Counted from the stretch's first letter, positions 24,200 through 33,783 are shown. The stretch is 64,000 bases of DNA from Mycobacterium paraseoulense (GCF_010731655.1 NZ_AP022619.1:2728001-2792000); one strand, 5' to 3'. Numbers and translations are program-made. The notes: a model not told the origin generated them from the sequence alone.

Positions 24200-25365
24200 G
24201 CAGCTCGTTGCCCGGCGCCGCGGCCATCGCCGGGATCGGCCAGACCGAGTTCTCCAAGGAATCCGGCCGCAGCGAATTGCAATTGGCATGCGAGGCGGTG
24301 AGCGCCGCGCTGGACGACGCCGGCCTGGCACCCGGCGACGTCGACGGCATGGTCACCTTCACCATGGATGCCAGCGACGAGATCGACATCGCGCGCAATG
24401 TGGGCATCGGCGATCTGAGCTTCTTCTCCCGCGTGCACCACGGCGGGGGCGCGGCCGCCGGAACCGTCGTGCACGCCGCGATGGCCGTCGCGACGGGTGT
24501 CGCCGACGTGGTGGTGTGCTGGCGGGCCTTCAACGAACGCTCCGGTTTTCGGTTCGGCGGCAGCGGGCGCAGCATGGCGGAAACACCGTTGTTCTTGGCG
24601 CATTACTCACCGTTCGGCTTGCTCACCCCCGCGGCGTGGGTCGCGATGCACGCGCAGCGCTACATGTCGACGTACGGGGTCACCAACGAGGACTTCGGCC
24701 GCATCGCCGTCGTGGACCGCGCGCACGCGGCGCGTAATCCCGACGCGTGGTTCTACCAACGCCCGATCACGCTGGAGGACCACCAAAACTCGCGCTGGAT
24801 CGTCGAACCGGTGCTGCGCCTGCTGGATTGCTGTCAGGAAAGCGACGGCGGGGTCGCGCTCGTGGTCACCAGCGCGGAGCGCGCGCGCGACCTGCGCCAG
24901 CCGCCGGCGATCATCACCGCGGCCGCCCAGGGCGCGGCCGCCAACGGCGAGATGATGACCAGCTACTACCGCGACGACATCACCGGCCTGCCGGAGATGG
25001 GCGTGGTCGCCAGCAGGCTGTGGCGCGACTCCGGTCTCAAGCCGCAAGACATCCAAACCGCCTTCATCTACGACCATTTCACGCCGTTCGTGTTCACCCA
25101 GCTCGAAGAGCTCGGGTTCTGCGGGCGCGGCGAGGCCAAGGACTTCGCCACCATCGAGCGGCTGTCGCTGGGTGGGGAGCTGCCGATCAACACCAACGGC
25201 GGCCTGCTCGGCGAGGCCTACATCCACGGCATGAACGGCATCACCGAGGGGGTGCGCCAGGTGCGCGGCACGTCCTACAACCAGGTCGACAACGTCGAAC
25301 ACGTGTTGGTCACCTCGGGCACCGGGGTACCCACCAGCGGGCTCATCCTGGCGCCCGCCGACTGA
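24196..25365 (+). CDS. Ltp2-like thiolase-fold aldolase (steroid side-chain cleaving)
   Basis: This 389-residue protein starts at GTG 24196. It is strongly similar to Ltp2 (Rv3540c), as recalled: AAIAGIGQTEFSKESGRSEL, VHHGGGAAAGTVVHAAMAVA, ITLEDHQNSRWIVEPVLRLL, FIYDHFTPFVFTQLEELGFC and INTNGGLLGEAYIHGMNGIT. These proteins look like thiolases but lack the acylating Cys and do a retro-aldol cleavage, releasing propionyl-CoA and a ketone. The expected partner is the DUF35 protein encoded two genes upstream. It completes the reaction series begun by the FadE and hydratase pairs. Confidence 0.94.
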   Translation: MSSSLPGAAAIAGIGQTEFSKESGRSELQLACEAVSAALDDAGLAPGDVDGMVTFTMDASDEIDIARNVGIGDLSFFSRVHHGGGAAAGTVVHAAMAVATGVADVVVCWRAFNERSGFRFGGSGRSMAETPLFLAHYSPFGLLTPAAWVAMHAQRYMSTYGVTNEDFGRIAVVDRAHAARNPDAWFYQRPITLEDHQNSRWIVEPVLRLLDCCQESDGGVALVVTSAERARDLRQPPAIITAAAQGAAANGEMMTSYYRDDITGLPEMGVVASRLWRDSGLKPQDIQTAFIYDHFTPFVFTQLEELGFCGRGEAKDFATIERLSLGGELPINTNGGLLGEAYIHGMNGITEGVRQVRGTSYNQVDNVEHVLVTSGTGVPTSGLILAPAD

Positions 25366-25378
25366 AGGGGGCATCACC

Positions 25379-25672
25379 ATGCCGAAGCTCGCCCTGCTGA
25401 CCGCCCGCGGCGGCACGCTGCCCGAGGTCGGCAACGTGAGAGTGGGGCGGACGTTCGAACTGGATCCGAGCGCGCTGGTCTACGGCAACAAATCCGTGCG
25501 CGGCGTCATGCTCTACGATCCGGTGACGCTGGCGATCGGCCTGACGTTCCTGCAGCGCACCAGCTTTCCGTTCGACCGTCCGATGCCCGACCCCTTCCAC
25601 CTGGCCGACGTGAACGCCGCCTCCGCCTCGGCCGATGCGGGGCTGGTGCCCCGGGGTGCGTTGGTGCCGTGA
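25379..25672 (+). pseudogene. Remnant of a zinc-type alcohol dehydrogenase (C-terminal part only)
   Basis: This intact ORF of 97 residues from ATG 25379 matches only the end of a medium-chain alcohol dehydrogenase: LLTARGGTLPEVGNVRVGRT, ALVYGNKSVRGVMLYDP, then PFDRPMPDPFHLADVNAASA and VPRGALVP. The catalytic domain and the first Rossmann strands are absent, and upstream DNA belongs to the aldolase. It overlaps the TetR gene by four bases and sits in the operon. It fits a decayed alcohol dehydrogenase that once worked between the P450 and the aldehyde dehydrogenase. A retained small protein cannot be ruled out. Confidence 0.6.
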
Positions 25673-26277
25673 TGACTCAAGCGGCCCAGACCATCGACAC
25701 CCGCGAGCTGATCGTGGAGTCCGCGTACGCCTGCTTTCGCAAGCAGGGACTGCAGAGGGCGACGATCGTCGACATCGCCCGGACGGCCGGTGTTTCCCGC
25801 AGCACCATCTACGAGTACTTTGCCGACAAGGCGGCCATCATCGAGGCGTGCGCCGAGCACGCTTCCGAACGGTTCTATCGGGAGATGTCCACGGCCATGG
25901 GCCGGGGCGGATCGCTCGAGGAAAAGCTGAGCCAGGCCGCCGTTTTCGTGACCCAGGCCCGGCGGTCCATCGCGTCGGAGAAGTACTTCGACGAGGATGC
26001 GATCAGCCTGCTGCTGACCAAGGATGCCGCCGTGTTGCTGCGCGAGTGCGTCGACTTCTTCGCGCCCCACCTGTCGGCCGCGAAGCTCACCGGGGAGGTG
26101 CGCAAGGATCTCGACGTCGAAGCCGCCGGTGAATGGTTTGCGCGCATCCTGTTCTCACTCTTCAGCACGCCGTCCTCGACGCTGGACATGGACGATCCCA
26201 AGGCGGTGGCCGAGTTCGTGCGCGCGTTCGCGGTGCGGGGGTTCGCCAGCGAGCGCGCTCGGCCCAGGCGCGGCTAG
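25669..26277 (+). CDS. TetR family regulator of the catabolic cluster (probable)
   Basis: This 202-residue protein starts at ATG 25669, overlapping the preceding stop. The helix-turn-helix has IVESAYACFRKQGLQRATIV and IARTAGVSRSTIYEYFADKA (about residues 15-55). The C-terminal domain has DEDAISLLLTKDAAVLLREC and a long helix ending ARILFSLFSTPSS. As the last gene of the rightward igr-like operon it is the natural candidate for a repressor released by a CoA ester intermediate, as KstR2 is in the cholesterol pathway. The palindrome at 19122 is a possible site. Both points are inference. Confidence 0.9.
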   Translation: MMTQAAQTIDTRELIVESAYACFRKQGLQRATIVDIARTAGVSRSTIYEYFADKAAIIEACAEHASERFYREMSTAMGRGGSLEEKLSQAAVFVTQARRSIASEKYFDEDAISLLLTKDAAVLLRECVDFFAPHLSAAKLTGEVRKDLDVEAAGEWFARILFSLFSTPSSTLDMDDPKAVAEFVRAFAVRGFASERARPRRG

Positions 26278-26329
26278 GCGGCGCTTGCCGCTGAGGACCT
26301 TCTGCCGTCGAGTGTGCATCGTGGGCTTT

Positions 26330-26403
26330 GAGTGTGCGTTCAGGGCGGGATTCCGGTGAAATTCCCGCCGTGGGCTCACACGCAAAGCCGTGACCGCACA
26401 CTC
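26330..26403. terminator. Bidirectional terminator with nested inverted repeats
   Basis: Between the convergent TetR and pruB genes, GAGTGTGCG (26330-26338) pairs perfectly with CGCACACTC (26395-26403). Inside it GGCTTTG/CAAAGCC (26324-26330 and 26383-26389) and GGCGGGA/TCCCGCC (26344-26350 and 26363-26369) can also pair. There is no T-run, as is common in mycobacteria. The outer right arm reaches into the pruB stop codon. Confidence 0.6.
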
Positions 26404-27364
26404 AGTGACCGCGCTGCGCCAGCGCCCGCAGGAAGAACGTCAGGTTGGCGGGCCGCTCGGCCAGCCGGCGCATGAAGTAGCCGTACCACTGGGTGCCGAA
26501 GGGCACGTAGACGCGGACCCGGTTGCCGGATGCGGCCAGCCGCCGCTGCTCGTCATCGCGGATGCCGTACAGCATCTGGTACTCGAAATCGGTTGCGGCC
26601 CGTCCGGCTTCGCGCGCCAGGGCGGGTACCTTGCCGATGACCTCCGGGTCGTGGGAGGCCACCATCGGATACCCCGAGCCGGCCATCAACACCCGCAGGC
26701 AGCGCAGGTAGGCATCGGTGACGGCGGCGGGGTCGCGGTAGGCCACCGCCGCCGGTTCGTCGTAGGCACCCTTGCACAACCGGATCCGCGCGCCGGTCGC
26801 CGCGAATTCCCGGCAATCGTCCAGCGTACGTCGCAGGTAAGCCTGCAATGCCACACCCAGCCAGGGAAAGTCGTGCCGCAGATCGCGCACGATCGTCAGC
26901 GTCGAGTCCGTCGTCGTGTGGTTTTCGGCGTCCACGGTCACCCACACGCCGGCCCGCCGGGCCGCTTCGCAGATCGTCAAGGCGTTCTCCCGGGCGATCC
27001 GCTCGCCGTCGCGACCGAGCGACTGCCCCAGGGCCGACAACTTCAGCGACACCTCGAGCGGACGGGCGGCGGCGCGATCCCCAAGCCCGGCCAGGCGGTC
27101 GATCAGGTCGAGGTACACCGTAACCGCCGCGTCGGCGGCGTCGGCGTCGGTCACGTCTTCACCGAGGTAGTCGAGGCTGACACACCGACCCGAATCACGA
27201 AGCGCCGCAACGCTTCCCAGTGCGCTGTCGATCGTCTCACCCGGCACGAAGCGGTGCACCACGCGACGGGTGATCGGCAGGCCCTCGGCGGCCCGGCGCA
27301 GTCCCGGTCGCCGGCTGGCGGCCATGATGGCCGGCCGAAGGGTGCTGGCGAACACGCCGGTCAT
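26402..27364 (-). CDS. pruB: Proline dehydrogenase PruB
   Basis: This 320-residue FAD enzyme oxidises L-proline to pyrroline-5-carboxylate and passes electrons to the quinone pool. Landmarks are VSLKLSALGQSL, the TVDAENHTTTD segment, ARIRLCKGAYDEPAAVAYRD and MLYGIRDDEQRRLAASGNRV ending RVYVPFGTQWYGYFMRRL. It starts at ATG 27364, overlapping the pruA stop by an ATGA; open frame upstream is inside pruA and not used. It is orthologous by order to Rv1188, next to pruA (Rv1187). It is single-function, unlike the fused PutA of Gram-negatives. Confidence 0.95.
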   Translation of the reverse strand: MTGVFASTLRPAIMAASRRPGLRRAAEGLPITRRVVHRFVPGETIDSALGSVAALRDSGRCVSLDYLGEDVTDADAADAAVTVYLDLIDRLAGLGDRAAARPLEVSLKLSALGQSLGRDGERIARENALTICEAARRAGVWVTVDAENHTTTDSTLTIVRDLRHDFPWLGVALQAYLRRTLDDCREFAATGARIRLCKGAYDEPAAVAYRDPAAVTDAYLRCLRVLMAGSGYPMVASHDPEVIGKVPALAREAGRAATDFEYQMLYGIRDDEQRRLAASGNRVRVYVPFGTQWYGYFMRRLAERPANLTFFLRALAQRGH

Positions 27365-28995
27365 CAGTCGGCCGCCATGTGCGGATACGCGTGGTGGGTC
27401 GCCGGGACGAACGTCTCCTTGATGGTGCGGGCCGAGGTCCAGCGCAACAGGTTCAGCACCGACCCGGCCTTGTCGTTGGTGCCCGAGCCACGCGAACCCC
27501 CGAAGGGCTGGCGCCCGACGACGGCGCCGGTGGGTTTGTCGTTGACGTAGAAGTTTCCGGCGGCGAAGCGCAGGCGCTCCTGCGCGGTCAGCACCGCGTC
27601 GCGGTCGTCGGCGATGACGGCGCCGGTCAGCGCGTAGCGCGAGCCGGTGTCGATCACGCCGAGGATTCGCTCGTAGTCGCCGTCGGGGTAGACATGCACC
27701 GACAGCAGCGGACCGAAATACTCGACGGCGAAGGCTTCGTCGGCCGGATCGTCGGACAGCAACACCGTGGGGCGGACGAAATAGCCGAGGCTGTCGTCGT
27801 ATTCGCCCCCCACCGCGATGGTGACGTGGGCGGCGCTCTTCGCCCGCTCGATGGCGTTGACGTTCTTGGCGAACGCCCGCTCGTCGATCAGTGCCCCACC
27901 ATAGTTGGTCAGGTCCGTGACATCGCCATAGCGCAGCGCGGCGGTCTCGCCCAGGAAGTCGTCGCCGATGCGCCGCCACACCGACTGCGGGATGAAGGCG
28001 CGGGACGCCGCCGAGCACTTCTGGCCCTGGTAGTCGAACGCGCCGCGGATCAGCGCGGTGCGCAGCACATCCGGCCGGGCGGACGGGTGCGCCACCACGA
28101 AGTCTTTGCCGCCGGTCTCGCCGACCAGCCGCGGATAGCTGTGGTAACGGCCGATATTGGCGCCCGCCTGCTGCCACAGCCGTTGAAAGGTGGCCGTCGA
28201 CCCGGTGAAATGGATGCCGGCCAGCCGCGGATCGGCCAGCGCCACGTCGGAAACCGCGAACCCGTCGCCGGTGACGAGGTTGATGACCCCGGACGGTAGC
28301 CCCGCGGCCTCGAGCAGCCGCATCGTCAGATAGGCCGACAGCGTCTGGGTGATCGAGGGCTTCCACACGACGGTGTTGCCCATCAGCGCCGGCGCGGTCG
28401 GCAGGTTGCCGGCGATGGAGGTGAAGTTGAACGGCGTGATCGCATAGACGAATCCGTCCAGCGGGCGGTAGTCGCTGCGATTCCACTCCCCGGGCCCGCT
28501 GATCGGCTGCTGCGCCAGGATCTGGCGGGCAAACGCCACGTTGAAGCGCCAGAAGTCGATCTGCTCGCAGGGCGAGTCGATCTCGGCCTGGTAGGCCGAC
28601 TTGGATTGGCCGAGCATCGTCGCGGCGGCGATCTTCTCCCGCCACGGCCCGGCCAACAGGTCGGCGGCCCGCAGGAAGACCGCCGCGCGCTCGTCGAAAG
28701 GCATTGCCGCCCACGTGCCTTTCGCGGCCATGGCGGCGTCGATGGCCGCCGTGGCGTCGGCGTGCACCGCGTTGGTCAGGACGCCCAGCGTGGCGGCGTG
28801 CCGGTGCGGCTGGACGACGTCGATGCGCGCACCGTCGCCCATGCGGTGTCGGCCGCCGATGACGTGGGGAAGTTCGATCGGGTGATCGGCCAGGGCGGCC
28901 AGTTCGGCGCGTAGCCGGTCGCGTTCCGGGGATTGCGGCGCGTAGTCGTGGACCGGCTCGTTGGCCGGCACCGGCACCTGGGTTATCGCGTCCAT
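27364..28995 (-). CDS. pruA: 1-pyrroline-5-carboxylate (glutamate semialdehyde) dehydrogenase PruA
   Basis: This 543-residue protein starts at ATG 28995 (MDAITQVPVPANEPVHDYAP). It is a GSALDH-type aldehyde dehydrogenase: YAITPFNFTSIAGNLPTAPA, the glutamate in LVGETGGKDFVVAH, the nucleophile Cys in YQGQKCSAASRAFI (about 330) and FGGSRGSGTNDKAG near the C-terminus. It converts glutamate semialdehyde to glutamate. It is orthologous to Rv1187 (rocA/pruA) and co-transcribed with pruB by a four-base overlap. The 81-bp gap to the divergent regulator gene holds a 10-bp direct repeat that is a likely control site. Confidence 0.96.
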   Translation of the reverse strand: MDAITQVPVPANEPVHDYAPQSPERDRLRAELAALADHPIELPHVIGGRHRMGDGARIDVVQPHRHAATLGVLTNAVHADATAAIDAAMAAKGTWAAMPFDERAAVFLRAADLLAGPWREKIAAATMLGQSKSAYQAEIDSPCEQIDFWRFNVAFARQILAQQPISGPGEWNRSDYRPLDGFVYAITPFNFTSIAGNLPTAPALMGNTVVWKPSITQTLSAYLTMRLLEAAGLPSGVINLVTGDGFAVSDVALADPRLAGIHFTGSTATFQRLWQQAGANIGRYHSYPRLVGETGGKDFVVAHPSARPDVLRTALIRGAFDYQGQKCSAASRAFIPQSVWRRIGDDFLGETAALRYGDVTDLTNYGGALIDERAFAKNVNAIERAKSAAHVTIAVGGEYDDSLGYFVRPTVLLSDDPADEAFAVEYFGPLLSVHVYPDGDYERILGVIDTGSRYALTGAVIADDRDAVLTAQERLRFAAGNFYVNDKPTGAVVGRQPFGGSRGSGTNDKAGSVLNLLRWTSARTIKETFVPATHHAYPHMAAD

Positions 28996-29034
28996 CCTGC
29001 CAGGATCCTCGCCACACCGGCCCGCCGACTTAGC

Positions 29035-29076
29035 CGATCGGACAGGACTTCAGCCTTTCGATAGTACGATCGGACA
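29035..29076 (+). repeat. Direct repeat CGATCGGACA in the pruA/pruC divergent promoter
   Basis: CGATCGGACA occurs at 29035-29044 and again at 29067-29076, a start-to-start spacing of 32 bp (three helical turns), and the second copy abuts the regulator start codon. The core GATCGG partly overlaps a CGATCG palindrome. It is a plausible pair of binding sites for the PucR-type activator encoded next to it. Confidence 0.45.
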
Positions 29077-30690
29077 ATGGCCGGTGTGGGGCTGGGGCAA
29101 CTGTTGCTGGCGCTGGACGCGACCCTGGTCAGCCTGGTCGAGGCGCCCCGGGGCCTGGACCTTCCGGTGGGTTCGGCGGCGCTGATCGACAGCGACGACG
29201 TGCGGCTCGGCCTCGCGGCGGCCGCGGGCTCGGCCGATGTGTTCTTCCTGCTGGGGGTGGCCGACGACGAGGCGCTGCGGTGGATGGCCAAGCAGGCCCG
29301 CGAGCGCGTTCCGGTGGCGATCTTCGCCAAGGAGCCGTCGAGCGCTTTGGTGAGCGCGGCGGTCGGGGCCGGCTCCGCGGTGGTCGCCGTCGAGCCGCGG
29401 GCCCGTTGGGAGCGGCTCTACCAGTTGGTCAATCACGTCCTCGAACATCACGGGGACCGCGCCGACGAGACCGAGGACTCGGGCACCGACTTGTTCGGCC
29501 TGGCGCAGTCGCTGGCCGATCGCATCCACGGCATGGTCAGCATCGAGAACGCGCAGTCGCACGTGCTGGCGTACTCGGCCTCCAACGACGAAGCCGACGA
29601 GCTGCGGCGCCTTTCCATCCTGGGCAGGGCGGGGCCGCCCGAGCATCTGGAATGGATCGGCCAGTGGGGCATTTTCGATGCACTGCGGGCCGGCGACCAG
29701 GTGGTGCGCGTGGCCGAGCGTCCCGAGTTGGGCCTGCGGCCGCGGCTGGCCGTCGGGATCTACCAGCCCGCGGTGGACGCGCGGCGACCGCCGGCGTTCG
29801 CCGGCACCATCTGGGTGCAGCAGGGCGCACAACCGCTGGCCGACGACGCCGAGCAGATGTTGCGCGGTGCCGCGGTGTTGGCCGCGCGCATCATGGCGCG
29901 GCTGGCGGCCCGGCCGTCCACACACGCGCGGCGGGTGCAGCAGCTGTTGGGCCTGGTAGACGGCGAGCCCGACGTGGCCGCCGTTGCCCGCGAACTGGGC
30001 CTCTCCGCCGACGGCGAGGCGACGCTGGTCGGCTGGGACACCGCGGACGCCGCGGCCGACAGCGCGCCCCGCCAGGCGCGATTGGCCGACGTGATGGCGC
30101 TGAGCGCGAGCGCCTTTCGACGCGATGCCCAGGTGGGCACGCGGGGATCGCGGATCTATGTGCTGCTGCCCCAGACGCAGACCCGCCCGGTCACCTCGTG
30201 GGTCCGCGGCACCGTCGCGGCGATGCGCGCCGAACTCGGCGTGCAGCTGCGGGCCGCCGTCGCGGCTCCCATCGCCGGCCTCGCCGGGATCGCCGCGGCG
30301 CGCGCCGAGCTGGACCGCGTGCTGGACAGCGCTGCGCGCCATCCCATTTCGCTCCCGCAGGTGACCTCGCTGGCGGAGGCGCGCACCACCGTCCTGCTCG
30401 ACGAGATCCTCACGCTGGTCGGCCGCGACGACCGGTTGGTCGATCCGCGGATCGTCGAGCTGCGCGCCCGGGAGCCGGTGCTGGCCGAGACCCTGCGGGT
30501 CTATCTGGACGGCTTCGGCGACATCGCGGCCGCCGCGCAGTCGCTGCACGTGCACCCCAACACGGTTCGCTACCGCGTGCGGCGCATCGAGAAGCTGTTG
30601 TCAGCCTCGCTGGCCGATCCCGAGGTGCGGCTGCTGTTTTCGATCGGCTTGCGACTGCCGGGTGGACCCGAGGGGAAGGCGGTAACGTAA
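29077..30690 (+). CDS. pruC: PucR-family regulator of proline utilisation (Rv1186c orthologue)
   Basis: This 537-residue protein starts at ATG 29077. The N-terminal sensor half begins [20 protein letters not shown] and has [20 protein letters not shown]. The C-terminal PucR helix-turn-helix has [20 protein letters not shown] and [20 protein letters not shown] (about 480-515). It is divergent from pruAB, as Rv1186c is in M. tuberculosis. PruC was reported as the activator of proline utilisation in mycobacteria; the symbol here rests on synteny and domain type. The FadD gene follows after only five bases, so transcription probably continues into it, an odd pairing kept in M. tuberculosis. Confidence 0.88.
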   Translation: MAGVGLGQLLLALDATLVSLVEAPRGLDLPVGSAALIDSDDVRLGLAAAAGSADVFFLLGVADDEALRWMAKQARERVPVAIFAKEPSSALVSAAVGAGSAVVAVEPRARWERLYQLVNHVLEHHGDRADETEDSGTDLFGLAQSLADRIHGMVSIENAQSHVLAYSASNDEADELRRLSILGRAGPPEHLEWIGQWGIFDALRAGDQVVRVAERPELGLRPRLAVGIYQPAVDARRPPAFAGTIWVQQGAQPLADDAEQMLRGAAVLAARIMARLAARPSTHARRVQQLLGLVDGEPDVAAVARELGLSADGEATLVGWDTADAAADSAPRQARLADVMALSASAFRRDAQVGTRGSRIYVLLPQTQTRPVTSWVRGTVAAMRAELGVQLRAAVAAPIAGLAGIAAARAELDRVLDSAARHPISLPQVTSLAEARTTVLLDEILTLVGRDDRLVDPRIVELRAREPVLAETLRVYLDGFGDIAAAAQSLHVHPNTVRYRVRRIEKLLSASLADPEVRLLFSIGLRLPGGPEGKAVT

Positions 30691-30695
30691 CGGCC

Positions 30696-32435
30696 ATGCC
30701 GCATGCGTCCGTGGTCGCCCTGCTGCGTGAACGCGCGGGGTTGCAGCCCGACGACGTGGCGTTCCGGTACACCGACTACGACCAGGATTGGGCGGGCGTC
30801 ACCGAGGCGCTGACGTGGGCGCAGCTGTACCGGCGGACCCTGAACGTCGCGCACGAGGTCAGGCGGCACGGCGCCGTCGGGGACCGCGCCGTGATCCTCG
30901 CTCCCCAGGGCCTGGCCTACATCGTGGCGTTCCTGGGGGCGATGCAGGCCGGGTTGATCGCGGTGCCGCTGTCGGTGCCGGCGGCCGGCTCGCACGACGA
31001 ACGGGTGAGCGCCGTACTCGCCGACACCACGCCCACCGTCGTCCTCACCACGTCAGCGGCCGCCGGAACCATCACCGAGCACCTGACGCAGCCCGGCTCG
31101 CCGACCCTCCCGGCCGTGGTCGCCGTCGACGCGCTGGATTGGGACGACACGAGCGCGCCCAGCGCCCGGGTCGGCGGCGCGCCCGCGACGGCGTACCTGC
31201 AGTACACGTCCGGCTCGACGCGGCTTCCGGCCGGGGTGATGATCTCGCACCGCAATCTTCAGGTGAACTTCCAGCAGCTGATGGCCGACTATTTCGCCGA
31301 GGCCAACGGGGTGCCGCCGCGCGACACGGCCGTGGTGTCGTGGCTGCCGTTCTATCACGACATGGGATTTGTGCTCGGCGTCATCGCGCCGATCCTGGGC
31401 GGCTATCGCGGCGACCTGACCAGCCCGGTCGCCTTCCTGCAGCGGCCGGCGCGGTGGATCCACGCGATGGCGAACGGCGGACCGGTGATGTCGGCGGCGC
31501 CCAACTTCGCGTTCGAGCTGGCCGCCCGAAAGACGTCGGATGCCGACCTGGAAGGCATCGACCTGGGCGACGTGCTGGGCATCGTCAGCGGCGCCGAGCG
31601 CATCCACCCCGCCACGCTGGACCGGTTCTGTAAACGGTTCGCCCCGTACAACTTCCGCGATCACATGATGCGTCCCTCCTACGGCCTGGCCGAGGCGACC
31701 GTCTACGTCGCCAGCCGCACCAAGGGCGGCGCCCCGGAGGTCGTTCACTTCGAACCTGAGCGGCTGTCCGAGGGCACCGCGCATCGGTGTTCGACGCAGG
31801 CCGGCTCGCCACTACTGAGCTACGGGATGCCGAGGTCGCCGACCGTGCGGATCGTGGACCCGGACACCGGCAGGGAATGCCCGCCGGGAACGGTCGGCGA
31901 GATCTGGGTCCACGGCGAGAACGTGGCCGACGGCTATTGGCGCAAGCCGGAGGAAACCGAGCGCACCTTCGGCGGCGTCGTGGCCGACCCGTCGCCGGGT
32001 ACGCCCGAGGCGCCCTGGCTGCGCACCGGTGATCTCGGCTTCGTCTCCGACGGTGAGATGTTCATCGTGGGACGGATGAAGGACCTGCTGATCGTCTACG
32101 GGCGCAACCACTATCCCGAAGACATCGAGTCGACGGTCCACGAGATCACCGGCGGCCGGGTCGCGGCGATCTCCGTCGCGGTGGACGAGTCCGAAAAGCT
32201 GGTGACCATCATCGAATGGAAGAAGCGCGGCGATTCCGACGAGGAGGCCTCGCGCCGGCTCGACACCGTCAAAAACGACGTGACCGCGGCGATTTCCAGT
32301 TCACACGGCCTGAATGTCGCCGACCTCGTGCTGGTGCCCCCGGGTTCCATCCCCACCACGACGAGCGGCAAGATCCGGCGGGCCGCCTGCGTCGAACAGT
32401 ACCGCCGGCAGCTGTTCACCCGGTTGGACGCCTGA
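30696..32435 (+). CDS. fadD21: Fatty-acyl-AMP ligase FadD21-like
   Basis: This 579-residue protein starts at ATG 30696 ([20 protein letters not shown]). The adenylate-forming P-loop reads [20 protein letters not shown] (about 165), followed by [35 protein letters not shown] and [20 protein letters not shown]. These features and the length fit the FAAL class, which makes acyl-AMP and loads it onto a polyketide synthase without CoA. Rv1185c (fadD21) is the orthologue by position. In M. tuberculosis it serves pks3/4 with papA3 and mmpL10. Here the PKS is 13 kb away on the opposite strand and the other partners are missing. It ends four bases before the convergent antiporter gene. Confidence 0.92.
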   Translation: MPHASVVALLRERAGLQPDDVAFRYTDYDQDWAGVTEALTWAQLYRRTLNVAHEVRRHGAVGDRAVILAPQGLAYIVAFLGAMQAGLIAVPLSVPAAGSHDERVSAVLADTTPTVVLTTSAAAGTITEHLTQPGSPTLPAVVAVDALDWDDTSAPSARVGGAPATAYLQYTSGSTRLPAGVMISHRNLQVNFQQLMADYFAEANGVPPRDTAVVSWLPFYHDMGFVLGVIAPILGGYRGDLTSPVAFLQRPARWIHAMANGGPVMSAAPNFAFELAARKTSDADLEGIDLGDVLGIVSGAERIHPATLDRFCKRFAPYNFRDHMMRPSYGLAEATVYVASRTKGGAPEVVHFEPERLSEGTAHRCSTQAGSPLLSYGMPRSPTVRIVDPDTGRECPPGTVGEIWVHGENVADGYWRKPEETERTFGGVVADPSPGTPEAPWLRTGDLGFVSDGEMFIVGRMKDLLIVYGRNHYPEDIESTVHEITGGRVAAISVAVDESEKLVTIIEWKKRGDSDEEASRRLDTVKNDVTAAISSSHGLNVADLVLVPPGSIPTTTSGKIRRAACVEQYRRQLFTRLDA

Positions 32436-32439
32436 GCCC

Positions 32440-33783
32440 CTACGACGCCCGGGTGGTCCGGTCATCGGGCGCGGCGGCGACGGGTTCGGCCGCTGGGGGC
32501 TCCTGAGCCGGGACAGGTGAGGCTTCCTCGGGCGCAGCGGTTTTCAGCAGCGGCCAGCCTTTACGCAGAACGTAATCGAGCCAGGCGCCCGCCAACTGCG
32601 ACGTGAGCACGGCCGCGACCACCAGCGTCGTGTAGAACTTCGAGCTGATGATGCCGGCGTCGAAAGCGACACTGGCGAGTACGATTCCGGGGCCGCCTCG
32701 GGCGTTGGTGGTGATCCCGAGGTTGATCAACTCCAGGCCCCGGAACCCGGCGAACCGCCCGGCGAGCGCCACCGACAGCATCTTCACCACGCAGGTGCCG
32801 ACGAGGAAGATGACGATCATCGGCAGTGAGACGCCGCGGACGAGGTCCAGCTTCAGACCCACGATCGCGAAATAGACCGGAATGAAGAAGGCGAACGAGA
32901 CTTTGCTGATCGCGTCGATCGAGTCCTCGAAGATCGCGCGTTCGTTGTCCACGAGCGCGAAGCCCGCGAGGAAGGCCGCGAAGACGAGGTTGACATCGAG
33001 CGCCCCGGCGACCGCGCAGTAAGCCAGCAGGATCGCGATGGCATAACCGGTGGGCGAGTGGTGTGCGAGAACGTTCCAGCGCGCCGTGTTGAAGGCCTTG
33101 ATCATGCGCGGAACCACCGTGAGGCCGAGCGCGAAATAGGCCACCGTGATCAGCAGGTGCAAGCCCATCTGCCACGGATGCAGGTGCGATTTCGCGGCGA
33201 TCGAAGTCGCGATCGCCAGCGCCAACCACAACACGATGTCCTCCAGCACCGCGACCCCGAGGATCAGCCGCGCGAAACGCGTGTCGAGGATCTTGAGGTC
33301 GGCGAAGATCTTGGAGACCACCGGCACGGAGGTGACGGCGACGCCGACCGCCAGGATGATGACGAGGGACACGCGGTTGCCGTGCGGTCCGGCCAGGCTC
33401 GGACGGATCAGCTGGGGCCCGAAGGCCAGCCCCAGCAGGAACGGGATGCCGGTGCCCACGATCACCAGCCAACTCACCGTCCGCCGTTCACCCTTTCCGA
33501 ACAGTTGCTGCACTTCCGCGCCGGACACGAACATCAGCAGCAGTAAGCCGAGCCAGTAGACGAAGCTCAGAATCTGGGTGTTGTGCCTGGCGGTGCCGAC
33601 GAGATGCTCGACGAAGTGCAGCCGGCCGAGCAGTGCGGGGCCGAGCACGATACCGGCGAGGATTTCCCCGACGACTTTCGGCTGACCGAGCTTGAGGAAC
33701 ACATACCCCAGCAACTGGGCTAGGCCGACCAGTGCGAAGAGGACGCAAATGACCGCCGTCAGTTGGGAATTCGACACTATCAA
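32440..33783 (-). CDS. CPA2-type cation/proton antiporter (KefB/NapA-like)
   Basis: This 447-residue membrane protein starts at ATG 33783. About 12 helices are visible. The fold signature begins LLGYVFLKLGQPKVVGEILA and continues with VAVTSVPVVSKIFADLKILD (the broken-helix region), LEDIVLWLALAIATSI and FVLVDNERAIFEDSIDAIS-like loops. The C-terminal 40 residues are Pro/Ala/Glu-rich and cytosolic. No KTN/RCK regulatory domain is attached, unlike KefB. It probably exchanges Na+ or K+ for protons. It overlaps the HPP-like gene by four bases and sits at the end of the accessory sulfation block. Its link to sulfation, for example ion balance for sulfate uptake, is only positional. Confidence 0.85.
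   Translation of the reverse strand: MIVSNSQLTAVICVLFALVGLAQLLGYVFLKLGQPKVVGEILAGIVLGPALLGRLHFVEHLVGTARHNTQILSFVYWLGLLLLMFVSGAEVQQLFGKGERRTVSWLVIVGTGIPFLLGLAFGPQLIRPSLAGPHGNRVSLVIILAVGVAVTSVPVVSKIFADLKILDTRFARLILGVAVLEDIVLWLALAIATSIAAKSHLHPWQMGLHLLITVAYFALGLTVVPRMIKAFNTARWNVLAHHSPTGYAIAILLAYCAVAGALDVNLVFAAFLAGFALVDNERAIFEDSIDAISKVSFAFFIPVYFAIVGLKLDLVRGVSLPMIVIFLVGTCVVKMLSVALAGRFAGFRGLELINLGITTNARGGPGIVLASVAFDAGIISSKFYTTLVVAAVLTSQLAGAWLDYVLRKGWPLLKTAAPEEASPVPAQEPPAAEPVAAAPDDRTTRAS

Noticed and set aside
26402..29017. An 871-codon frame joining pruB to antisense-like sequence over pruA
   Set aside because: Only the last 320 codons match proline dehydrogenase. The upstream part is an out-of-frame reading of pruA, so no fusion protein is claimed.
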